A stretch of 64,000 nt of DNA, from the NCBI GenBank assembly GCA_958450365.1, contig CAUEEP010000904.1, positions 372,001-436,000 of the forward strand, written 5' to 3'. Of this stretch, positions 46,446 to 57,200 are shown in pieces (position 1 is the first letter of the stretch; the number at the start of each line of letters is the position of its first letter). Made by a program: the position numbers and the translations under genes. The notes beneath the pieces are model-generated. The model did no database searches, had not been told where the DNA came from, and saw nothing but the letters and a program-made list of their open reading frames with translations. Source of the stretch: Mesorhabditis belari (taxonomy: Eukaryota; Nematoda; Chromadorea; Rhabditida; Rhabditidae).

Positions 46446-47284
46446 TCTCAGTAATAGTCGGTTAAAGTTCAATAAACAAACAATTCAACATCGATGGAAA
46501 GACTCGACAAAATGAAAGAAGCAGAATATATTGAGCTAAAAAGCTAAAGATATTCAGCTAAAAAGTTTGAAACCTTATATTTTAGTTATTTCTAGCATTT
46601 AGCAGCTGAAGACTTCAGAAAATTCTTATTATGTTTTTAATTTTGAAGTCGATCTTAGATGGTGAGCAGTTATAGCTGCCTCGTGAGCATGGTGAGCAGT
46701 TATAGCTGCCTCGTCAAGCCTCCATGAGTTCCCGAGTGTGTGTTCCCAACCCCAACAATTTTTCAGCTTTAGCGTGCATAAACTAGCTGAAAGATCGGCT
46801 ATAATTATACCAATAAATGAGTTTGATTTCATTTGAAAGAAGATTCGAAAATTATAGTTTGTTTTACCGAGTTTTTGATTTTGAAGGCATTTTGAATTAT
46901 GGTCAAGGTTTATACAAATACATGAAGCTTTTGAAGAGTTTACTTTTGTTCTCAACTTGCCGAAGACTAGAGAGCAATTTTTCCTTTTCCCGGAACACCA
47001 GAGAAAACCCTCGTCATTTCTGTAAACATTGATTTTAGTCTCTAAGATAAATCAAAAGGCGACAAAACTCAAAAACTCGGAAAAGGTGGGGGTAATTCTC
47101 GGGATAAACGGGTCAAAAAGAGCAAAATGAGTTCAAGCTTTTTTAGCAAAAGAATCTCCAGGATTAGAGCATGTTTCCAGGGTTTCAAGAAACCTTTTCA
47201 GTAAATAGATTGGGTAAAAAGTTAACGCCTTTAAAACAGATATAAGGAGGATCAAAAACAGTTTCGGACAAGATTCGAAAAACG
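46446..47284. other. No gene seen
   Basis: Contains a short tandem duplication of GGTGAGCAGTTATAGCTGCC at about 46661-46712. No exons recognised upstream of the secreted-peptide gene. Confidence 0.4.
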
Positions 47285-49352
47285 ATGAATTCCTCGTTGG
47301 TTTCCTTTCTCGCTCTTCTCGTCATCGTAGCGACGGTTTCGGCTCAATTTGGTGACTTTGAAGGATATGGGTGAGTATTGGCTTTAAGTTTTTTAACTTG
47401 TGCACTTAGTAAGCGCTAAATTTTAAGTTTTAAGATGAGTTTTCAATTGAATACCGTAATCCAGACAGTCTAGACTGTATACCTTATTCTAAACTGAATA
47501 CCCTAATCTAGACCAAATACGGTAATCCAGCTAATCTAAACTGAATACCCTAATCTACACTGAATACCTTAATCTAGATTGAATACCGTAATCCAGCTAA
47601 TCTAGACTGAATACCGTAGACTGAATCAAGAATGGAAGCATGTTAAAGTAGGAACTTTTTATCTCTCCCTTGTTCTTACAGCTTTTTCCTTAGCTTTTGG
47701 AAAAATTAACACTTTAGCCAAAAAAAGTTAACAGTTAAGCTAGAGTGATACTAGTTTTTGGACCTAGCGTTGATTGAATTGAGTTTAAGCTTTTGACACA
47801 AAAGGACTGTTCACCACGTCACTCAACTTTGAGAAAAGAGTTTGAAAATGAATTTTAACTGATTTACTTATCTGTTGTCCTGTCTAGTACTCGAAAGGGT
47901 GAAAAATTTGATTGAAAAGTTTCGTTTTTGCATCGAATTCCCTTCATTTCTTTTCTTTCCTCGTGTTTTCCACTTTGATTTCGCAATCATGTGACTTCAT
48001 CGAAGCTTTTGTTTAATCCTTATTCGAAAACACAACGATCCCGAAATACAATTAAATCCTCGTATTCATCAAATCGTCTATCGTCTATCGTTTATCATTC
48101 ACCCTTTGCTCAGCTATTGGCTCAATGATCGTCTCGCGAAGCTCTTCGACCATCACCTAAAGAAAAATATTAAACATTGTAGCCAAAGCAAAAGCAAAAG
48201 CAAAAGAAAATGAGAAAAACTAAAACAACTAATTGTAAATTACATAGATAGATACTTTTTTTAATCTAAAAGAGCGTGACTAAAAGCTTTGGAAAAGAAT
48301 CTAGATACCGTAAATACTGTAATAGTACCCCACTGCCGTCGTACCGTCGCGTAGTCGCAAAAGTTTTTTAGTATTTCATTTTTTTTCAAAGCACCCGTAC
48401 TTTCAAAAAATGCGTCTTTGGTATCAAAAAATAGCTGAAATTCAGGGCTATTTTTTGATACCTAAGCGCGCATTGTAGCATAAACCAGTCTCGAGAAAAA
48501 CGCGTCCAAAGCTAGACTACGCAACACTCCGCACCGTCATTATGGGGGTTGGGTACTATTACGGTATTTACGGTATGTGCATGTCTTGATAACAAAAAGC
48601 TATGCATTAAATAGATTTTTGTGTAAACTGTTTCATTTTGTGCAAATCAAATTCATAGCAATGAATTCACTAAAACTAAGCAGTAGGTCCGACTCGAAAT
48701 TTAAAAATAATGCCTTTCAGAAAATGAGAAATGAAAAAATTTGTGCAAGAAGGGGGTCACTCTTTTAGAGGTGCTCGTTCTAATACAGCATTTACGGTAT
48801 CTTTCTTTTAGATAAGAATCTCTCATATAAATCGTGACACTTTGTTACCGAATTTCAGGCCAATCCGAGCGAGACGTGCCACCTATACCTACAATGGAGT
48901 TTCAGCCACTTATCCCTACTATCGAAACGGAGCCACTTTCTCCTCGCCAACCAATGGCTACAACAACAATGGACAGTACTACTACAATGCAGCGTGAGTT
49001 TACGTTAAGTTTACGTTTTCTGGCAGCTTTACAAGCTTTACAAGCACTTATACAAACTTTACAAGCTTTACAAGCACTCATACAAGCCTTACAAGCTTTA
49101 CAAGCACTTATAGCATCTAGAATAATCTCTGAAAGTGCTTTGGAGAATTAGAAAAATCAACTCTAGCACTAATGGAGCTAGGACCTTTAACAGTCTATCA
49201 AAAAGGGGAAAAGCTTTTAGTTTTATTTGTTTTCTCCTGATGATGCAGCCGATTTCAGTAACACCAACACTTTCACTTCGGGCGGTAACACTTTCCGATG
49301 CTCTGGTGGATACACATACAACGGCGCCTTCTATCCGTACTGCTCCGGATAA
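47285..49352 (+). CDS. Secreted Tyr/Asn/Gly-rich peptide precursor
   Basis: Three exons, 47285-47370, 48859-48993 and 49259-49352, close in frame to 104 aa. Residues 1-20 form a signal peptide ending ATVSA. Then QFGDFEGYGPIRARR contains a furin-like RARR site, after which the mature part is rich in Tyr, Asn, Gly, Ser and Thr (NGYNNNGQYYYNA, TFTSGGNTF) with two Cys near the end (FRCSGG and YPYCSG). The canonical acceptor TTTCAG for exon 3, not the earlier ATGCAG, keeps frame. Likely secreted and processed, perhaps cuticle- or defence-related, but no family was recognised. Introns carry short repeats and a MITE. Confidence 0.7.
47455..47620. repeat. CTGAATACCCTAATCTA repeats
   Basis: About nine degenerate copies of a 16-18 bp unit inside intron 1 of the secreted-peptide gene. 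Confidence 0.7.
48306..48577. mobile_element. MITE with ACCGTAAATACTGTAATAGT ends
   Basis: Left TACCGTAAATACTGTAATAG mirrored by TACTATTACGGTATTTACGG at the right; an isolated extra end lies near 48779-48800. In intron 1 of the secreted-peptide gene. Ends resemble the short element at 17134. Confidence 0.65.
49020..49118. repeat. ACAAGCTTTACAAGCACTTAT repeats
   Basis: Five to six copies of a CTTTACAAGC-based unit in intron 2 of the secreted-peptide gene; they keep the frame open and extend an apparent ORF past the real donor. Confidence 0.75.
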
Positions 49353-49904
49353 TAGAGAAATATTTTTGGCGATTGGGATTTTCAAAATCGAAAATAAATG
49401 CGTGAAGACTCAACCCTAAGAACAAGAAAATACAAGAAAAAGAAAAACAGTCGTAAAAAAATTTAAAAAACGTTTTTTTGCTGAAATTTTGGCACTAATG
49501 CACTTTTTTTGGATTTTTTTCACGGATAGCTCTAGATATGCTGGAATATTTGAGGATTAGGTGTCTATTTATATTCATACAAATATGGGGCCTGGGCGGC
49601 GACTTCCAGTAGACCAGCAACTCAAAACTTCCAAAGTGAATCGGTGATGCACTGGAAAGTGAATGCTTCCAGGCACCGTTTTGGGCGTTTTTGCCGTGTC
49701 ATTTTGCATCAATAATGTTTTTCTTCTTCAAATACAGCCTTTCACTTCCGTTTATACTTCAAAAGGACATTAGCGAACCTATGCAAAGCGAGAATTGCTC
49801 GCTTATTGTAATTTGCGTTTTGGACAAGCTTTCTCAAAGATGAAAGTTGTTTCGTGTGCTGAAACTCGTAAAATATTTTGTAAATATGTTGAAAAGGCTG
49901 CACA

Positions 49905-50160
49905 AATAATAATAATAATAATAATACTTTATTCAAACGATAAAGTGAAAGAGAAATGTACAGTGATACTTAATCATACAATACATACTGAAATCAATAA
50001 GCCAATTACTTACGGCAAAGAGCCACTAGATCTAAAGCATCGATACGTTTCTTGAATATGAAAAGCGACTGAATTTCTCGTATGTCGTTTGGGAGCAAGT
50101 TCCATAATCTAGCGGCTCTAACGGGAAATGAATTTGATAAAGAGACAAATGCATTAAAGT
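49905..50160 (-). mobile_element. LINE 3' end, 5'-truncated, with ATT-repeat tail
   Basis: The minus strand encodes PVRAARLWNLLPNDIREIQS then LFIFKKRIDALDL, the C terminus of a non-LTR retrotransposon, followed by a 3' UTR and a tail AATAAAG then (TAT)n. Everything upstream of this motif is missing, typical of 5' truncation. Confidence 0.7.
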
Positions 50161-50425
50161 GCAAGGAAACTCAAAAAAATACTAAAAAATAGCTTCTTTT
50201 CATTATAGTGCATTGCATTTTTATTTTCATCCTCTTTTTAGCAAATTCTCCCTATAAAATGAGTGAAGTCTGAGAATAAAGTGTCTCTTATTTTTTCTAG
50301 CTCATGAACAGCTTTTTTCTAGCTCACTAGCTCATGAGCAAAATTTAACTGGCAGCACACGCATTATTGCCAAAATTTCAGCAAAACGGTTTTTTCGCAT
50401 GGTGCATTTTTTTTCCACCATTGTA

Positions 50426-51011
50426 CAGGGTGCACCATAATTGTCGCGACAAGGTATCACGCGCGGTAACAAGGTAACCTGGCTAACCTGGCGGTAACCT
50501 GGCTCTTCTCAAGGATGAACTCTTGGCCTGAACTCGTAAACATTTTGGAAATCGAATTTGGCCTTATCAGCAAGATGGCGCACAACCCACAAATCCAAGA
50601 AAGTCCAAGAGTTCTGCCAAAACAACTTCCCGGACTTCATTTCTTTTTCTGAGTGGCCACCTAGCTCCCAGACCTCAACCCAATGGATTTTTCAGTGTGA
50701 TCGGTTCTAGAAGCCAAAGCTTGTTCAAAGCCCCACAAAAACATCGAAAGCTTGGAGAAATCACTGTTTAAAACGTGGGAAGAGCTCGACCCAGCCTATT
50801 TTGTCGCCACCGTTGACGCCTTCCCGAAACGCCCGCGAGCCTGCTCAAATGCTATTTAATTCGAATCGGCGGTGCCCGATTCGAATTTGATAGTTGATTT
50901 ATAATTGTTAATGTACAATAAGTGTTATTCAGTTAAAAATTTGTCTTTTTTTGCTGTTGTCTGCCTTAAAATCAGAAATTGATCTTGTTTCGACAATTAT
51001 GGCGCACTCTG
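50426..51011 (+). mobile_element. Tc1-like element, internally deleted
   Basis: Ends CAGGGTGCACCATAATTGTC and CGACAATTATGGCGCACTCTG, flanked by TA, bound 586 bp. The interior has transposase remnants in shifted frames (a QQDGA-like start, PQPNGFF, then a C-terminal region with EELDPAYFVATVDAFPKR-like codons). It is related to the relic at 269-462. Confidence 0.75.
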
Positions 51012-51015
51012 TATA

Positions 51016-51337
51016 TTAGAGTGTGTTCCTCGCGAGTAAGTAATTACTCGAGTAGCTCAGTAATTTCACTAATGCGTTTTCTAAGGAGGGCACCTGCGCG
51101 AAAAAAATATAAAAGCAATTTTTGGGCAGGTTTTTCAAAAAAATCATTTTTTTACATTGGAAGGGAATTTCCCACCAAATCAGTTAAACAGCTGAGTATC
51201 TTTAAAAAGTGTCGTATATATAGGCGGGGCGCGTGATTTTTGCGTCATTTTTTTGCAATAATTTTTGATAAAAGTACGGTCATTTTTTCCCAATTGTGCA
51301 TTTTAAAAAAACGCATTACTCGCGAGGAACACACTCT
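51016..51337. mobile_element. MITE with TTAGAGTGTGTTCCTC ends
   Basis: Left TTAGAGTGTGTTCCTCGCGA, right TCGCGAGGAACACACTCTA. It follows the Tc1 element without a gap apart from a TA. Related to the two elements at 15754-16331. Confidence 0.8.
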
Positions 51338-51364
51338 ACTGTATATAGAAAATGTGCAAATTAA

Positions 51365-52344
51365 CCCATTCGAAACCGTAGCGTTTTTTCTTTTTTTTCG
51401 TCTGCGGACCAAGCCCTTTTTTGACATTTTTTCGCTGCAGCGGTCCGTTCCCGCGTTTTTTTTGCTGACTTTCTATTTTATATTATTTCTGATAATTTCT
51501 ATAGATTAACCTAAGTTATTCTTCTTTTCGATAGCGTTATGGATGACGAATTGAAGGATTCTTTCAATAATTTATTTATTGACAATGATTTGGAGTCTAT
51601 TGATGGATCGGATGATCGACTAATTCAACCAGAAGTATTGGCATCAAGCAAGCGAATCCGAGGAAGAGGATGACGATGCGTCTGAAGCAGTTTATCCAGA
51701 TGGTTGGAAAGATTTACGGGAGTCTCCTTCACCATTTATTTTTGATGAAGAACGATTTAGATTCGTCTTCGGTACTTTTCAAGATCCTATCGATTATTAT
51801 TCTTATTTTATCGACGACAAATTAATCAATATGTTAGTAGGTGAATCTAATAAACATGAAAAAAGGAAAACAAACTGGCAGGATTTCGATGCAAAATCTT
51901 TCAAGCTCTTCTTGGCTCTGTATCTTCAAATGGGAATCGTCAAATTACGGAGGATTCGTGACTACTGGAGTAGCAGGCCTGGATTAGGAGGATTTTCCCA
52001 CATGTCCCACATTATGTCAAGAGCAAAATTTGAATCTATTCTTCGAAACCTGCGTTTTTGTGATAATGAACTGGATCCTGCAGGAGATTGGCTTTATAAG
52101 ATTAGAGCTATTATGGAACATTTCAATGCAAAGCCAGAGACTGCATTGATTCCGGGTAAATATGAAACATCTTTTTTGCCCACGTAATTTGTGGATCTGT
52201 TACAATTGGAATATACATGTAATGCTGAAAAACAGCAAAAAAAATCAATTAATTGAATGAAAATAGCTCAATTAGCGCTGCAGCGAATAGTCCGTTCCGG
52301 AGTTTTTGATGCAGCGATTATTCGCTGCAGAAGTTTCGAATGGT
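51365..52344 (+). mobile_element. piggyBac-like deletion derivative, copy 2
   Basis: TTAA, then CCCATTCGAAACC; the right end GTTTCGAATGGT is followed by TTAA. The transposase starts at 51540 with MDDELKDSFNNLFIDNDLES, suffers a frameshift near 51645, and resumes SESEEEDDDASEAV and the same N-terminal domain as copy 1, stopping after YETSFLPT at 52187. The acidic N terminus is typical for piggyBac. The catalytic part is missing at the same place as in copy 1. Confidence 0.82.
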
Positions 52345-52617
52345 TTAAAGTTTTCCATAGTTAATGCCGACTAGATTCATTAAAAATGAATCTGAGTATA
52401 ACTTTTTAGCTTCAAATTAGGAAAAATCATTTAAATACTCAGAAGATCAAAAGCAGTCCATAATCTGAAAAAAAACTCTCAAAATAACCGTCTATGTAGA
52501 AAGAAATTACAAGCCAATTACATTTTTGGTACTTTGAAAATTCCCATTTTTTAAAAAATGTTTTTTTTTGTGGCATGAATGGTAGTTTTTTTTGGAAAAC
52601 CAGTCCAGCCACAGTTA
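52345..52617. other. No gene seen
   Basis: Short AT-rich interval between the piggyBac and mariner elements. Confidence 0.4.
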
Positions 52618-53858
52618 TTAGGTTGGTGCAAAAGAAATTTCGGTCGATATAAAATGTTCTTATTTTTTTAATCTGAAGAGCTTATTTGATGTTCTTTTGT
52701 GCATTTGTACTCTTGGATATTTACTTTATTTTCGCATTTTTTCAAAGTCAGAGCTTTCACTTTTTAATTGATTTTTGCTTTAGATCATGGTGGATCAAAA
52801 GTATGTTCTGCGCACGTGTCTTCTCTATGACTTCAAAATGGGCAAAAACGCTGCTGATTCACATCGTGATCTCTGTTCCGCCTTTGGAGAACAGGTTATC
52901 ACCGAAAGATCATGCCAGCTCTGGTTTGCCCAATTCCGAGATGGTAATGAATCCCTTGAAGACGAATCGCATGGACATCGTGCCACAGCCATCGACAACA
53001 ATGAATTGAAGCTGATCCAATGCAAACAACACGAGAACTTGCCAAACATCTCCAATTCAACAATTGTACGCCATTTGGAAATAATTGGAAAGACAAATCG
53101 TAATGGACAATGGGTTCCACATCAATTGAGTGTTGAGAATCTGGGAGCACGCGTTCCGATCAGCCATATCTTGCTCCAGAAGTCGAAAAGAAGCCATTTT
53201 TTTTGAGAATATCTTGACGATGGATGAGAAGTGGATTCACTTTGATAATACTTCTCGAAAAAGACAATGGCTGAGCAAAGGTCAAGCGCCAATTCCAACT
53301 CCAAAGCCGGATTATCATGGGCGCAAAGTGATGTTGTCTTGCTGGTGGAATATCAATGGACTTGTTCATTTTGAATTATTAGAGCCCGGAAAAACAGTCG
53401 ATTCATCTTATTTTATTCAACAACTCAAGAAGGTTGACGAAATTTTGCGTGAAAAAGGCCTAAATCCCTCAACTATCAACTTTCTCCGTGATAATGCTCC
53501 AGCTCACACGGCAAAAACCTCTTGTAAGGAACTAGAGAAGCTAGGATGGAAGGTCTTACCACATGCGCCGTATAGTCCAGACTTAGCACCCTCCGATTTT
53601 CACCTTTTCAGATCGATGCAACATTCCCTTGAGAATTGCCAGTTTAAGAATGCAAAAGAAGTCGAAAATTGGGTGACCAACTACTTTGCATCACAGAATC
53701 AAGCGTTCTTTGAGAAGGGGATCCGCAATCTGTAGCAACGTTGGAGGGATGTCATAGATAATAATGGTGCTTATTGTTTTAAATAAATTGTTATCAAAAA
53801 AAATTTTGGATGACTTTAATGTTTGTAAAAAAACGAAATTTCATTTGCACCAACCTAG
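52618..53858 (+). mobile_element. Near full-length mariner with broken transposase
   Basis: TIRs TTAGGTTGGTGCAAAAGAAA and TTTCATTTGCACCAACCTAG with TA duplications; 1241 bp. The transposase starts at 52787 (MVDQKYVLRTCLLYDFKMGK), has WFAQFRDGNESLEDE, a second HTH shortened by a deletion near 53010, and WVPHQLS. A frameshift around 53160-53215 separates it from the catalytic half ending at 53735, which has TMDEKW, LRDNAPAHTAK and HAPYSPDLAPSDFHLF, the DD34D triad. This is the most complete transposon in the window. It cannot make an intact transposase as it stands. Confidence 0.88.
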
Positions 53859-54256
53859 TATAAGAAAATTGGTTTCTGTGGGAACAAATTATTGATCCCA
53901 TTTTACAATTTCTGACATTTAAGAGTGAAATTTCGAAAGCTCTCATTTCTTGAAAAAGTTTTGCTTTTTCAACTAACGAAAGAGAAAAAAATCAAAAGCC
54001 CGACGTAACTAACGATTAGACAAAAATGAACGATGCCAAATGAACAAGAAAACCGTGAAATAATTGCGATGTATCGAAACAGAATCGTTTCCAAATCTTT
54101 CAGTTCTTTATTGGTCTCAAAAAGCTCTAAATTTTCAGAAATGGACCAACACCTGCGAATTCATACGACTGCTTTTCTATAATCGCAAAAAATCGTATGC
54201 AAGTTTTGAACAGCCTTTTGTTTTCATAGAAATATTGTTTCCTGATCCTGTCTGAA
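53859..54256. other. No gene seen
   Basis: AT-rich DNA upstream of the 7TM gene. No promoter motif could be identified with confidence. Confidence 0.4.
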
Positions 54257-57200
54257 ATGATTGTCACAATGATACCCACCAGAAACTCAATTCGAGACCT
54301 AGTTTTCTCTGTTGCCAAATATTCGGAGTTTATTGGCGTCGTGCTGACCGCTGTGATATTCGTCGGTACGTCAGTTGGAATGCTTGGCACCAAGATACAC
54401 TACTGGACAATGAAATATCATATTTGAAAGAAGATCGTCACTTTCGCGCGTCTGTAACTCCCTTCTCTTTGAGTTTAAACTATTAGTGTTATACATTTTC
54501 TGAAAGCTCTTTTCAATGGCTACACAATGGTAATATTAATATTTAGAAATACGGTAAAGACAAGGGAGTTACAGACGCGCGAAAGTGACGATCGTTTTTC
54601 AAATATGATATTTCATTGTCCAGTACTGTAGCTCCATCAAAAATTCATTTATTCAATCTTGTTTATTCTATCTTAATGAAACAGCTTTGATTTTACTTGT
54701 ATAGCTCTGGAAATTAAGTACGAATCTTGACTTTGACATTTGATTTGAACCAAACATTTGATACCAAAAATTAATTTGGCCATAACTTTTGATAGAACTT
54801 TTGGCCAAAACTTTTGATAGACTTTTGTATTTTTGCTTTCTGTTTGCAGATTCGGATTCAGCACTTAAAGATGCATATTATTGATCCAGTCAAAAAGAAA
54901 AACATCAAAGTTAAGAGTCGAAAATTAGCAAAAACCAAAAAAACAGGGGCTTTTTTTGGTTTTTTCTACTTTTTTCTACTTTCTAAAAAGTTTTTCTACT
55001 TTTTTCTCCTTGTGTGTCTTTTTAAATTGGATTCTATAATATACAGAATGAAGTGAGAACGCAAAGTCTGCAAAGAAAATTCAAAAATAAGCACTCTACC
55101 AAAAGCTATGGGCAAAAAAGCAAAAAAAAGTTCCGAAAAACCCAAAAAGTACCCCTTTCTTCAAGCACTTTTTTTTACTGCCTAAATCTTGATATTCTTT
55201 TATGATTTTGTTTTCATTATATGCAAAATTGATAGTTAAATGCGAATTTATTTTCAAAATTCAGAAATATCTACCCTGTCAAGAGATATAACGGAAATGA
55301 TTTTCGGTATCAAATGTCCGATCACCATCTTGGCTAGGGTTAAACCAGTCAGAGCAAGTCATGATTAGGGCTTGATCTAGCTCAAAATCAGCTCTTAAAA
55401 AACCTAATTTCAAGCTTGACGTTATCTTTTCGACCTAAAAGCACTAAACTCCTATCTCCTATATCCTAAACTGTTATCTAAAGATAATGAAATGTTTTTG
55501 TTCCTTCTAGTTCTCTTCAACTGTCCCATCTGGCTTGCCCTGGTGATCATCGAAAATGAGTGGAGTTTTGCCGCAATTGATCCAAGTGATCCCAAAGAGT
55601 TTTGGTATCAGATTATTGCTATATATCACTCGTCGAAGCTCACGGTATCAGGAGTGCTCAACGAAGTAGTAGTTTATCGGTTTTTCAGCTACTCATATTA
55701 TGCTCTTTAATGGCTTTGGTTGCTGTTTATTTCTCCACACAAAACAACCGGCTTTCGACTGGAATACGGTAGTTTTTTGCTATTGTCTTTCGGTTCTCCA
55801 ACGAAATATCCAATGAGATCTTCTCGCCCATATAAGCAGATTTCGCAGTGCAGTTGTGGCCGAGTGGTAGTTGACTATTGGGTTGGGGAGAATGAGTCGG
55901 CGCCGAAAATGAAAAAAATGTCTAAAACTTCTATTCGACTTCGTCAAATAATATGCGTTTGATATGAGTAGAATGGTTAACTAATTCTCTACAAAATGAC
56001 ATTTAAAAGAAAATTCAAACAGCGCCTCCGCTCAAGAAAAAGCCATTTTTTCACAAAAACTACAAACTGTGATCTAGAAAAAACCATTGGTGGGATCTTC
56101 CTGCAAATTTGGCAACTTAAGTAATTGAATGTGCTCTATCTTTTTTATATAAACACCAAAGAAGGTTTATGTGAAAGAAACTGTTCAAATGATGAGTCGG
56201 ACTCTTTGCCATTTTAACCAGCTGCGTTTGGAAGTTCATAAACTCCACGAAAGAAAAGCTTTGTGGAATCTCTCAAAAGTCATTTTGTAGAGAAATAGTG
56301 GATCCTTTTGATGAAACCAAACGTATGTTTAAAGAAGGTTTTATGTGTGCAAAAAGTCCCTTTAAAGTTTGGCGCCGACTCATTCTCCCCAACCCAATAG
56401 AATACGAGGCGAAGCCTCTCGGGTTCGAGTCCACAGCTCAGCCTTTTTTTTGCTTTTTTAAAGGGAATTGATCTCCATTTTAAATACAAGTCTTTTTCAA
56501 GCTACTTCTCATAGAAATCTTTATTAACTATTAGCATTAAACAATAATCATTAAAATCTAAAACATCAAGTCTTCGCGATATTGATGACATTCGTGAAAT
56601 GAGCGCGTTTCATTCGATAATTAAAACGATGCTTGTTTCAAATTTGATGTTTTTCCCAGTGAGCATACAGATTATCTTGCTTTTATGTCTCATCCCTGTT
56701 GTAGTGGTAGTCAAATTAGAATCGACAAATGTCAAATCGACGAATGTCATCAATTTCTTGATGTTTTCGATTTTAATGATTGTTGTTTAATGTTAATAGT
56801 TAAAAGTAAAGATTTTTATGAGAAGTAGTTTGAAAAAGACTTGTATTTGAAATGGAGATCAATTACCTTTAAAAAAGCAATAAAAAAATTGACTCAAACT
56901 CGAGCGAATTTCTCTTGGATTCTAGCCAACTACCACTCGGCCATCCTTGCTTGTCAAGGTCTCTGGGAAAGCTGCTTGTAATTTTTTTTTATGATGATTG
57001 ATGATTTTTAAAAGCCCATACAAAACTTTGCCTGCTTATAACTTTTGACAGAGTGCTATTTAGCAAAAACTGAAAGCAGATTCGGAAACAGGATAAAATT
57101 CTAATAATATATGGTTATTCGAATAATATATGGCTCGTACCATTTGGCCACCACACTCGGTTGGCATTCCCTTGTGAGAAACGTTTAGTCTGTTTATTTG

